Assembly (NCBI GenBank): GCA_946800325.1
Contig: OX326961.1
Location: forward strand, 14,196,215 to 14,260,214
DNA: 64,000 nucleotides
Reading direction: 5' to 3'
Source: Luzula sylvatica
Lineage: Eukaryota; Streptophyta; Magnoliopsida; Poales; Juncaceae
Shown here: positions 1-10,252 of the stretch, piece by piece
How the letters are laid out: each line of letters begins with the position of its first letter
How positions within the stretch are numbered: position 1 is the first letter of the stretch
Program-made: the position numbers and the translations under genes
The notes under the pieces: generated by a model
Database searches by the model: none
What the model saw: the letters and a program-made list of their open reading frames with translations, nothing else
Told to the model about the DNA's origin: nothing

Positions 1-540
1 AGGGTCCAGCAGATGGAAGGGCACCGCACATCGCGCGGTGTCCGGTGTCCGGTGTTCCATCTCTGAAATTAGAAGCTGAAAAAAAATTGCACGCATGCTT
101 TTATCATTATTGTGCCAATAATCATCGTTATTGTAATAATTTGAATTAATAGAAGATAAAACATGTTACTAAAATCGAAGATTAAACACGGAACTAAAGA
201 AGCGCTCCAATCCAATCCAGAAACTCTGTACTTCTTCGCCAACCCAAAAAAACAATACAAACCTGTAGCAAAATATCATCTTCATTAGCACGTAATATGA
301 AACTATAATGTTAATTAATTGTTTAATGAGTATCTATATCCACCTGATTAGTTCTTCTTTGAAATCCCATAAAGAAATAATCAGACTTCATATCTCGATG
401 AAGAAATGATTTTGAGTAAACAAATTCGACTCGATTTAAGATTAAAATAAACTGAAATAACATTAATTTCAATATTAACATATCAATTTAAATCCAATTA
501 AACAAAGAATTGACAAATAACAAATACCATTTGTGAGCAA
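1..540. other. Left-edge sequence, no confident gene
   Basis: AT-rich sequence without a convincing coding region. On the minus strand there is a plausible splice acceptor near 270 (pyrimidines then CTACAG) followed by about 100 bases of less AT-rich sequence down to about 165. This could be an internal exon of the gene suggested at 540-1340, but no protein domain can be read. The first 60 bases hold a GC-rich stretch with short CCGGTGT repeats. Confidence 0.3.
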
Positions 541-1340
541 GCAGAAGAACTGATTCGATTGCATTCTGTCGCGATCGAACTACAATCCTCTATCCCAATC
601 TCTTGCACCATAACCACAAACCCTAAATGACTGTGTGAAGACAGAGCGGCGAAACTTCAGAGAAGAGACTCGATCAGGAAATTCTCGCATTACAAACATG
701 CTCCAGCATCCAAATTTTTTTTTGCCTCGAAGTTACCAAAAAAAAGTCACAAATGCCAGAAACAGCATCATTTCTCTTGTATACTTGGATTCGATCATAT
801 CTGTGAGTAAATAGGTGTATTTGATTGATGATAATTGAAAAAAAAATGCAATGAAATCACAGAAAAACGAAGGTTTTTTGTTTAACAAAGTGTACAAACT
901 TTTATTTGCGAAGAAGTAACAAACCTTTTATTTGGTTTGAAGAACACGATCCAGGAAGTGGTATGAAGAACACGATCCAGCAATAACGCAATTGACAAAT
1001 CGAGCCAAAATACACAAAAGAAAGAGCTAATTTGCAGAAAAAATGACCCAAATTGGACCCAAAATTAAAAATACTCATACGAAAATCCTCTTTCTTTGGC
1101 GATTTAGTTGGCGGGAGTGGCAGCGCGTTGAAATCAGGTCTTTCGCATCGTTCTTGCGTTGTTTCTCTCATTCATTGACTGGACAGAGGCGACGGTGTGG
1201 TTTCTCGCTTTCGTCGTCTTTGAGGGGTTTTTTCTTTAATAGAATCTCTCTCGGCTTTAGGATTTCACCCAGCGCTAGGGTTTTGTGTGTGACGCTGGTC
1301 TTTCTCTTCCTCTTTCTCTCTCTGTAACCTTTGGTTTGCT
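540..1340 (-). other. Possible 5' end of an unidentified minus-strand gene
   Basis: Read on the minus strand, 1340-1175 looks like a plant 5' UTR: purine-rich, GA-repeat rich, with an ACCCTAG stretch. It is followed by an ATG at 1171 opening a short frame (starting MRETTQERCERPDFNALPLP) that reaches a possible GT donor near 1083. A second block at about 715-535 ends in ACAAATG before GTATTTG, a good donor context. I recognise no protein family, and the reading frame is not secured across the proposed introns. It could equally be a non-coding first-exon cluster or chance composition. Confidence 0.25.
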
Positions 1341-1394
1341 CTCTATTCCAGTACGGCAAAGAGGTGGGGATGGAGCATGGTTCCCCTCAACTCT

Positions 1395-1800
1395 TCAGGC
1401 ACGGTGAGTATGGTTCCCCTCTCTCTTCAGGTACGGCGAGGTATGGAGCATGTCTCTCTTCAGCTTGGGAGAGGCGTGGAGCAGTGAATTAGAGTTGACG
1501 AATAGGCGGGTTGGGCTAAACCCATCGGGTTTCGGGTTAATTATCGGATTCGGATTTTTTCGGGTTAAGTCAACTCGAATCAGGTCAGGTTCTGTTCGGA
1601 TCATATTTGGTCGGATCAATTTCGAGTTGAAAATATAGTCGGGTCGGATTTTCATGTTCGGGATGATTCGGACTCGGGTTAAATCGGGATTTCGGATTTA
1701 ATCGGATACGGGTTCGTTCCGAATTCGGCTTCTTTTGGAATTCGGGTTAGTTAAATTCGGGTTGTCTCGGGTTTTTTTTTAATGATCCACTAAATTATTT
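1395..1800. repeat. Degenerate TCGGGT/TCGGAT repeat tract
   Basis: About 300 bases are built from degenerate iterations of TCGGGT and TCGGAT on the plus strand (for example around 1515-1545, 1610-1660 and 1665-1780), running into a T-rich stretch. Such imperfect hexamer fields are common inside non-autonomous plant DNA transposons. I could not find terminal repeats, so the element type is open. The short ORFs on both strands here follow from the repeat periodicity. From 1800 to 2159 I see only AT-rich sequence. Confidence 0.5.
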
Positions 1801-2159
1801 TTTTTCGAAATATTAGATATAAAATTAAAATTATTTTTTTTAAATCGGGATTTCGGATATTTTATGGACCAAGTTTACATCTAAATTATGTTTTTCATTA
1901 CAATATGAAAAATATTGCCTCAAAAAAATTTTGGCGCCACGTAGTATAATACATTGAAATAGGTGGCGCCATATATGTAAATAAATAATTCTGTTAAATT
2001 TGGCACCATATATGTAAATGAAATAAAAAATGTTGTTAATATAATTTATGTCATTGTGGCCATTTTCTTTCCATAATGTGAGAGTTTTTGTATTTTTTAG
2101 TTACTATTTCTCCATCATTTTCTTGCTATTTATTACCATACTTAGTATATATATATATA

Positions 2160-3946
2160 GGGGCCGGTTCCGTTGAGATCTTATTTCGAGTCCTTATTTT
2201 GAGTCCAAATCTCGATCGTTGATCAAAACTTGATGAGTGGCTAATATTCACAACCTAGTCTTGCCTATTTATTTTCCTGCCCAACTTGCTGCCCGGGCCC
2301 CGGATATGTTCGTTGACTTGCCAAAAACAAATATCAGATTTTTACAATTTTTCTTGTGTACTCCTTGTTTTTTCACTGATCCGAATAAATTGGCTTGCCA
2401 AAGAAAATACCATTTATGTAATTTCCTTGTTTGCACATCCATGGTCTCCTTCTTTAATGCTATATATTCCAAATACACTTAATTTTTATGCAGTCACAAC
2501 TCAACTTCAACCTGCTCAAACACAAACATCGAGCAACGGTGTTGTAAGGACCAGTGAGGGAGAGAGAGCTTATTTTCATCAGTGAGAAAGTGTGAGAGAG
2601 AGAGCTTATTTTCATTCACAAACATACGTGTATTCATAAATACATCCCGAACATAAACATGGCCAAATAAACTTATTCACATAACTTATTTTTATTCAAA
2701 AACCTAATCATATATTCACAATGCCAATTAAATAGATAATCTAGCACAAAACTCTAATTGTTACAACCACTATCGTACCAATTAACTCGGTATATTCACA
2801 TCTCATATAAATCATGCAACTCTTGTGAACTATCATTGTCAAATACAGATCTCGCTCTAACATCACCAAATTCCTTGTACAATCTAGTGCTCATATATTA
2901 TCCGTACCAGCTTAAGACATCATCAGTTCTTCAATTTTTCAGAGACTAATCTGCATAATTCGAAAGAAACACGTTGAACGGCTCGAAATTTTACATGGCT
3001 TACAGAAGATATAATTATATTAAAATAATTAAAATAAACAAACAAAAAAAAAGAACCTAGAAGGGTCGTGCCGGATGGGGAATATGTGCAGTGAGAGGAT
3101 TTTCAACAGTCGCGGCGCGATTGAAAGAAAATTGCCTCCTAGTCCCTTAAGAGCCATAGCGGCTGCAATTGCACGCATGAATAATAAGATTGTTTATTTC
3201 ATATGGACCGTAAATATTGTTATCACTTAATTTTGAGGTTATATGTGTGAATGGGCACTGTTTGTAGTACCAAATAGAGGCAAAATGGAAATTTATAATT
3301 TCTTTATCTCGTTACATATAAATTGAACCTTAATTAACTTCAAACTCGACTGCAACCTCAAATCAAACTAAATTAACTACAAACCATTTACATAACCCTA
3401 AATTAAGCCTTGATTATCTGGATTATACAAATATACCCAAAATGACGCAATAAGTCAAATCTTGAAATCTGAGAAGAGTTATCTTTTATTTACGGCTGTG
3501 ATTCTTGGCTCTATGCTCTACTAACGAGCTAGAAGATAGAGAGAAATAGATAATATATTTTAGCATCTTTATTGAGGAGAAATCTTTCGATTCATCTTTC
3601 AATATTTTTCAGAGAAATAAAATCTCACAGTTTCAGACCACACAACAACAAAAGAACGTTTATCGATGGTCTAAGAAAAATTTCGTTCAGGGTGAGATGT
3701 CACACTAGAAGACCGGAAACAAGAGAGGATCGGAAACAAGAGAGGATGGAGGTCTGGCAACAACAACGATGAGAGGGAGAGAACAATTTAGGAAGGGAGA
3801 TTGTATGTTCTGTAAATCGGGCAGGGATAAATTGGGACATCGTATTTTCTTAAATAAATCTCATCCGTTAAAAAGAAATAAGATCTACGGTTCTGATTCG
3901 GACTCAAAATAAGGACTCGAAATAAGATCTCAACGGAACCGCTCCC
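2160..3946. mobile_element. TIR DNA transposon (MULE-like), non-autonomous
   Basis: The left end GGGGCCGGTTCCGTTGAGAT (from 2160) is repeated inverted at the right end (to 3946, outermost bases GGGAGCGGTTCCG). Near-identical arms run about 47 bases and share the phrases ATCTTATTTCGAGTCC and TTATTTTGAGTCC. Both ends abut (TA)n, so a target duplication exists only within ambiguous TA repeats. The interior has no transposase. It holds AT-rich sequence and a less AT-rich piece near 3060-3180 that could be captured host DNA. The superfamily is inferred from the GGG start and long arms. Helitron is excluded by the inverted ends. Confidence 0.7.
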
Positions 3947-4189
3947 ATATATATATATATATATGTGTGTGTTTGTTTTGATGTTATATTTCATCATCTC
4001 TAAATTCTAATCAATTGAATTCTGAAATTTGTTTGAGAACAACAAATAAACAATATATTTTTTTAGTTTTACGTTGCAATTTTGAAGTTTAGGGTATTCT
4101 TTTTTCCTTCAAATATGTATTTTTTTCTAAATCTTGTTGAAGTTGATTATTTTGTTTGTTTATATTTAATTTTTTTTGTTAACAGGAAT

Positions 4190-4690
4190 GGATTCTAATA
4201 ATGAAGTCTCTAACGATTTGGAAAATAGCATCGAAACGAGATCAACTATCACGTCAATTAATTAATGTTCCAAAAAAGCGAAAGAGAACATCTAATGTTA
4301 GGGATGAATTTGTTACTCTCGATGCACAAGTATTCGATGACCAGAGAGAAAGAGCAAAGTGCATCCACTGCAAACATGTATGAATTTCTTTTCTTCAAAC
4401 GTGTTGTTCAGTTAGTGTACTTTATCTAGTTAATATTTTCATAATCAAATTGTCCTTCAAAAGTGTTGTTCAATTTTGTACCAACCCAAAATCATAAATT
4501 TGTTGACTTATAGTTATTATATTATCTCTTAACAAATTTTTTATGCGAGTCAAGACTTGGTACGACTAGTTTGAGACGCCACTTAGAAAGGTGTCCTGGT
4601 CGGAATAAAGAATCTAGCGCTGAAGCAAAAGGCAGCAAAAAAATTAATCAAGAAATTTATCGTGAACTACAAGCTTTAGCGGTAATTCGT
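4190..4690 (+). pseudogene. hAT transposase relic with BED zinc finger
   Basis: A frame with a basic KKRKRTS segment reaches ERAKCIHCKH at about 4350-4380, followed by GT. An AG at 4548-4549 resumes the frame with SRLGTTSLRRHLERC (4550 on). Together they give the C-x2-C ... H-x4-C pattern of a BED zinc finger, the DNA-binding module at the N terminus of hAT transposases, across an intron of about 169 bases. A possible earlier start at 4190 (MDSNNEVSNDLENS) shifts frame relative to the finger. Nothing resembling the hAT catalytic core or dimerisation domain follows; minus-strand LINE sequence begins by 4803. A 5' fragment, probably inactive. Confidence 0.5.
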
Positions 4691-4802
4691 TTATTGTAAA
4701 AAAAAATTAATCAAGAAATTTAATCAAAAAATTAAAACACCTCCTTCAAAAAAAAATTAGTTTATGAATTATGTGAACCTTGTCCGTAAATAATATTTGT
4801 AT

Positions 4803-6290
4803 TCAGAGAAACAATCTTTCACTTTTTGTATACCCCTCAGATTTTTGTAAATTCATTTTAAGACCAGATTCTTGACCAAATAAATTAAGTATAAATTTTA
4901 CTCTCTTAATATTTTCAATATCAGGTCTTAAGAAAAGTATTGAATCATCTGCATAAAATAAGCTAGTGTATATTTTATTAAATGGTTTGATGATATATCC
5001 TTTATCACTCAGATTTTCCAGAAGTCTAGATAACACATCCATAACTAGTAAGAATAAGTGTGTAGAAGTAGGATCCCCCTTGTCTAAGACCTCTCTTAAG
5101 ATGAATATATTTACCAGGGTGCCCATTTAAAACAACTTGCATTTAATCCATGAAATGTAATTATTCCCAAAACCCCTTGCATTTAAGATATTAATTAAGA
5201 AGTCCCATGATACACTATCGAAGGCATTATGTATATCTACTTTTAATATTATTAATGGTATATTATTCCTTTTAGCTGCACATAAAACTTCTCTAGCATA
5301 TACATAATTTTCAGAAATATTCCTACCTTTTAAAAAACCTAATTGATTTTTAGATATCATATTATCAATATAATAGCTTAACCGGTTTGATAATTTTTTC
5401 GAAATATTCTTTGAAAGCTTGAATTAAACTTATAGGTCTAAAATCCTTAGGTTCTATTGCATTGTCCTTTTTGGCTATCAATGAAATATATGATGAATTA
5501 AAATGTGATAATCCTGTTTTTGTCTCTTTATTAATTAAATTTCAAATTTCAAATTTTAGACTGTCCCAATATCTTCTAAAAAATTCTCCAATAAACCCAT
5601 CTGGACCAGGACTTTTAAGATTTTTCCAACTTTTTTATTGCATTACTTATTTCTTCCATATTAAAATCACTTTCTAATGAAGTTAAATCATAATCATCAT
5701 TTTTATATAAAATATTTAAGTTAATATTTGCAAAATTTTCATCATTAATAGACTCTTTTCCCTTTAAATCTCTATAGAAAGCAAACAATAAATTGGATTT
5801 TTGCTTATGATCCTTATATTCAACTCCATTTTTATCTTTAAGTATTGAAATCATTGAATTTGACTTTTTAATTGAAGCATGAGTGTGAAAAAATCTAGTA
5901 TTAGCATCCCCTTGCTTTATCCAATTGAATTTAGATCTATGCCTCCAATACAATTTTTCTAGTGATATTAGGGTTTTCAATCTTAATTTAGCTTGAATTT
6001 TAATCCATTTTTCAATATTAGTTAACTACCTGATATCTTGCATTTGATCTGACCATTTGATAATATTTTTACAATTTTCCAACTGAATATTATAATTAGT
6101 ATTTAAACATTTATTTAACTCTTTCAGTTGTTTCCCCAAATCAGAATTTTTTTTAAATAAATCATCAACATAATTACAAATTTTGTTATTTAAAACTGTT
6201 TCAATTAAGTTATTATAATCTTTTAGTTTAAGCCACTTGCGTGACCTATTTTTTAGTTCTCATTATTATATTTCATAACCTTCTCATTAA
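4803..6290 (-). pseudogene. Decayed L1-type LINE reverse transcriptase
   Basis: Read on the minus strand from about 6290, successive frames give a non-LTR retrotransposon ORF2. First comes the linker before RT (WIKQGDANTRFFHTHASIKK near 5900), then a SPGPDGF-type motif near 5600. Next are the RT fingers (NQLGFLKGRNISENYVYAREV, about 5350-5290), the palm segment with FDSVSWDFL (about 5220) and the catalytic FYADDSILF motif (about 4970-4940). At least two frame breaks and stops (near 5615, 5380 and 5126) separate the blocks. The endonuclease and 3' end are missing. This RT copies LINE RNA at the nicked target; here it is dead. The L1 clade is inferred from motif style. Confidence 0.8.
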
Positions 6291-6336
6291 AACTTCCTTG
6301 ATTTTACTAAAATCACAAAATTATTTTACTAAGTAA

Positions 6337-6370
<34 letters not shown>
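6337..6370. repeat. (TTA)n microsatellite
   Basis: About eleven perfect TTA/ATT trinucleotides in AT-rich DNA between the LINE relic and the F-box gene's 3' side. 6371-6697 probably includes the 3' UTR of the F-box gene and holds no other recognisable feature. Confidence 0.9.
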
Positions 6371-6371
<1 letters not shown>

Positions 6372-6697
6372 AAAACGATAAAATGAGAGATGCAAGAATA
6401 AGATTTAACAACAAATCCTTCATCACACAAATCCAGCAACTATTATCAATAAACATTTTAATTGGAAGTAATCTTGAAACTAAATAATAAAAACACACCA
6501 GCTATTTAACCCATAAATAACTCGGGACTACAACAAATAACTCGCATCATACTACCAACAACTCGTTTTAAAATTTAAAAAAATTGCCAAATGACAACAC
6601 TACTGGTACAAATAGCTCATAATACCTATTTAATCCACAATGAATTAACGACCAGAAAACAGCTAACAACATAGTACAGCAAAACAGATTAAAGTTA

Positions 6698-7915
6698 TTA
6701 CGGGTTCGGGGTGAACCAGATAACCATTGCGTTAGTAGGACAAAAAACATCTTTATCACAGCTTATTAAATATTCTCCCATTGTCTCATCAATAGTTTCA
6801 TCAACCATGTCATAGACTCCAAAATCATGTCCATGGTCTATCCAACTCGAACCTTCACTTACACAAATATCAGTGAAGTAAATACCGTTTTCCATACAAC
6901 CTGGAAACATTTTCGGATTGACAACCACCGCTGAATTACTGCCCACAAATAATGCTTGCTTTTTTATACGTCTCATCACTCTTCTTCTAGTCTCCAACAA
7001 TTTTCTACTCTCCCTGTTAACCACTCTAACCTGTCTAACCTGAAACTCAGTTGTGGGCTCGCTGAGTGGGTTTTCATTTTCATCCTCCATCTCTATCAAC
7101 CTTTGAACAACCAATAGTTTTTTTCCTTCGAAGTCCACAAAGTACCTCCAAACTTCCATGTGTTTCTGTACTACTAGGGGTTCAACTTTTATTAATGTAG
7201 GATCCGAACCCACATCAACAATATAAATATGATAACAGGAAAGAGCATAAAATTCCCCATTAAAAAAAATTACATCACAAAAGTAAATGTAACCGCTCAT
7301 ATGATCGTCACCTTTGGGGTTTATCACTGTCCAAGATTTCTCACCCGGCCTCCATATTGCAAGCATTTGAAACACCCCAAACACAATCATGGCAGTGAAA
7401 TCTGATCTCTCGTTCGGATCATGAGATAATACAGCCTTATTCACAATTATCATCGGCATTTCTTTCACGGTAAATCCTATTCTGTATCCATCAGGACCAT
7501 GACGGGGTCCTTCATAGGGCATTGCTCGATCAGCATCGTAGGGTGGGTAAGGAGGTAATTCGTAAAACTCTCTGGTGAATGGGTTCAGGAGACGGCCACT
7601 CATTCTTTCGTCTACACACTCGTCAACAGTAAAGAGCCATCCATGTGACGAACCACAAACGTATTGCCCGTACAATTCAGGAATATCAATCGAGTAAAGC
7701 CTTTTCTCCGATAAGTTAAAGAAATTCCGTTTCTTGGTTTGTTCGTCCTCTCCCAACACTAACCATGGTAATTGTGCAACAGGAGGATGACGCTTTCGTT
7801 TTGCGACTAATCGCCAATTGTGGCAAACTGCACTGAATCGGTTCTGATCAGCAAGAGTAAAAAAGCTGGTTAGATGCTCGAGCACGTCACAAGCTAGATC
7901 CGCCCAATTAGCCAT
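6698..7915 (-). CDS. F-box protein with DUF295 (SKIP23/KIB-type) domain
   Basis: A single uninterrupted frame of 405 codons. The N terminus (MANWADLACDVLEHLTSFFTL, then DQNRFSAVCHNWR) is an F-box, which binds SKP1 in SCF ubiquitin ligases. The rest has the DUF295 layout: HPPVAQLPWLVL near residue 55, YGQYVCGSSHGWLF near 95, GRLLNPFTREFYELP near 120, and a C-terminal NAMVIWFTPNP end. DUF295 F-box proteins form a large plant family, presumably choosing substrates; the target here is unknown. I take the ATG at 7915 (MANW). The frame is open upstream to 7951, but TGCAG at about 7931-7935 looks like the 3' end of a 5' UTR intron. The first exon may lie near 8770-8880. Confidence 0.88.
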   Translation of the reverse strand: MANWADLACDVLEHLTSFFTLADQNRFSAVCHNWRLVAKRKRHPPVAQLPWLVLGEDEQTKKRNFFNLSEKRLYSIDIPELYGQYVCGSSHGWLFTVDECVDERMSGRLLNPFTREFYELPPYPPYDADRAMPYEGPRHGPDGYRIGFTVKEMPMIIVNKAVLSHDPNERSDFTAMIVFGVFQMLAIWRPGEKSWTVINPKGDDHMSGYIYFCDVIFFNGEFYALSCYHIYIVDVGSDPTLIKVEPLVVQKHMEVWRYFVDFEGKKLLVVQRLIEMEDENENPLSEPTTEFQVRQVRVVNRESRKLLETRRRVMRRIKKQALFVGSNSAVVVNPKMFPGCMENGIYFTDICVSEGSSWIDHGHDFGVYDMVDETIDETMGEYLISCDKDVFCPTNAMVIWFTPNP

Positions 7916-7935
7916 CACGTTGAATTTTACCTGCA

Positions 7936-9089
7936 TTGTTACGCAAAACAAACCATATTAAACTTAAATTTGTTACTCGTGCTACTAATTAGTATCAGTA
8001 GTATATTACTAATTACCACAAGGGAACCCATGTTACTATTTTTCTTAATTCGTTAACGAGAATTATTATTATATCATTAACTCCATATGAAATTAATTAA
8101 AAATCATACAATAAAATGGTTAAAAAGAAATTGTACTGATGTGTGTTATGTTACTTATGTAGTCATGCTGGACATGTTGTCATTTATTTGGAGTTATAAA
8201 TTATTTTTGGATATTTGTGATCGAAATATTTCATATGGAATAATCAATTTTAGATTTAATTGAAATGATACGATACCAGAAAATATTATTTGCAACACTG
8301 AGACTAACCTATAAAGGGAGATGTCGTTCAAAACTCGCTAAATCATAAATCAACTAACCAAGAAGATACGGCTCCAAACAACCTAAAATATGCATAAATA
8401 TTAAATGTATAAATATATTATTAGAACAAATTACTTCTATTAAGAAAGAAAAGAGAAGAGAAGACAAACTATACCTCGATGCGAAATTGCAAAACTGGTA
8501 ATGTGGGTTTTTAGTCGGGCTGCAATTAAAAAAAAAGAAATACAGACACAAATTACTCATGATTTAATCATAACTAATCTGGAGTTAACCAAAAAAATCC
8601 TAATTAAACTGTAGCTAATTTCAAACCGAATCAAACTAATCCTATTTAAACAAAGCTACCTAACTGAAATGACCCGCAATAACCAGCGTTCAATTATAAA
8701 AGAAAGAACAGAAAACTGAATGCAAAATCGACAAGAAAAGACAGATAAAAATCAGTCGAATAGAAAAGCAGGAAATTTATGTATAGCGCGAATCTGAAAT
8801 CTAACCCTAATTTGGGCAAATCGGAGAGAATTATCTCTTGACTTGAAGAGAGGTTTGTACCCAGTATTTTCTCGAACACGGGAGAGAACAAATGTAGGAC
8901 ACGTGAGAGAGGGGTATACCAACGTGTTTGAATTAAATACCCACCCTGCTTATTTTCCGTTCTTGGTCCTTTCCACAAATAATAAAATAAAATTTCAATT
9001 CGGAGCAACAAATTACTTACCTTTTCATAAATAAAATAAGATTTGAATCAGAGCATTGATTTACTTTCCTGTTCTTGTTTCTTCCCATA
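7936..9089. other. Upstream region of the F-box gene
   Basis: AT-rich sequence with no coding signal. On the minus strand, 8880-8770 is less AT-rich and contains AATTAGGGTTAGATTTC, typical of a plant 5' UTR. A long 5' UTR intron between there and the acceptor near 7931 is plausible but unproven. Everything else here is unassigned. Confidence 0.35.
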
Positions 9090-9098
9090 AAAAATATT
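9090..9098. repeat. 9-bp TSD of MULE 1 (left copy)
   Basis: AAAAATATT directly precedes the element and is repeated exactly at 10202-10210 directly after it. A 9-bp duplication is the hallmark of Mutator-like transposition. Confidence 0.9.
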
Positions 9099-10201
9099 GG
9101 GAAACTTTCAAAAAACCCCCTAACTTTTTCTGAAATTTTAAAAAACCCCCTATATTTTTGGATATTCCAAAAAAACTCCTAAATCAAAGTTTCATTTTCA
9201 AAAAACCCCCTATTGGGGTTAGAATTAACATTTCATGGTGTTAACTTTTTTTTGGACAAAAATATCCTTTCTAGTATTTTTGTATTAATTTTAAAAATCT
9301 TCATAGATATTCTTTAAAATATACTAATTAAAAAATGTTATTTTATATTCGATATTCTATATTAATTCTAAAAATATAAATATTTTCATTATATAGTTAT
9401 TACAAAAAATTTAAATATAATATTTATATAATTGTAATATTTTCTTTATTATATATTTTTTCATGAAATATAAGAGAGAAGCTAAACTACTCAAGTGAGT
9501 ATTTCAGGTATTGTACTTAAGACTTTTTAGCCATTGAATTTGCATCAAGATTAATATCTTGAAAATATATCCAAGGGAGTTATATTGTTTGCTGTTAGTT
9601 TACGAAAAAAAACAACAATATAAAAAAAATTACACGTCTTAAAATATTTTGACAGAAGAATACTTTTTTTGAAAGCACGGAAATATCTGGGTAGAAAATT
9701 AAATAAGTAATGAACGTTAAAAAAAAATATGCACATAATATATAGTGACATAAATATATTAGTAGTAACAGTAAAAAAAAATTAAAACTATCAATATACT
9801 TATATTGTATACTTGATGAAAATATTATTTTTCTGCAAAGATTTCGCAAGATACATAATATACCGCTGTTATTTTTATTGTTGGATGTTAGTTTTCATTA
9901 ATATAAATAAAATAATTTATTTCTATAAATATAGGTTAGTCTTTTATTTTTTAATTAGTATAATTTAAAAATATTTATGTAGATTAAATATGAAATAAAA
10001 AATACTTTAGTACAATTAAAGAAGAAATAGAAAGGGGTATTTTTGTCAAAAAAAAATTCAACATCCTCAAATGTTATCTTTAATCTCACTAGGGGGTTTT
10101 TTGAAAAAGAAACTTTGATTTGGGGGTTTTTTGGAATATCAAAAAAGATAGGGGTTTTCTAAAATTTCAGAAAAAGTTAGGGGGTTTTTTGAAAATTTCC
10201 C
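9099..10201. mobile_element. Non-autonomous MULE 1 (1,103 bp)
   Basis: Begins GGGAAACTTTCAAAAAACCC and ends with the inverted equivalent (GGGTTTTTTGAAAATTTCCC at 10182-10201). Arms of about 200 bp carry repeated AAAAAACCCCCTA blocks (9111-9220) mirrored as TAGGGGGTTTTTTG (10090-10200). It is flanked by the perfect 9-bp repeat AAAAATATT, which fixes both ends. The interior is AT-rich with no transposase frame. Long arms, GGG terminus and 9-bp TSD together make Mutator-like identity strong. It must have moved using a transposase supplied elsewhere. Confidence 0.92.
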
Positions 10202-10252
10202 AAAAATATTTTATTACCTTGTTACATTCCATACAATTCCTTAAAAAATAAT

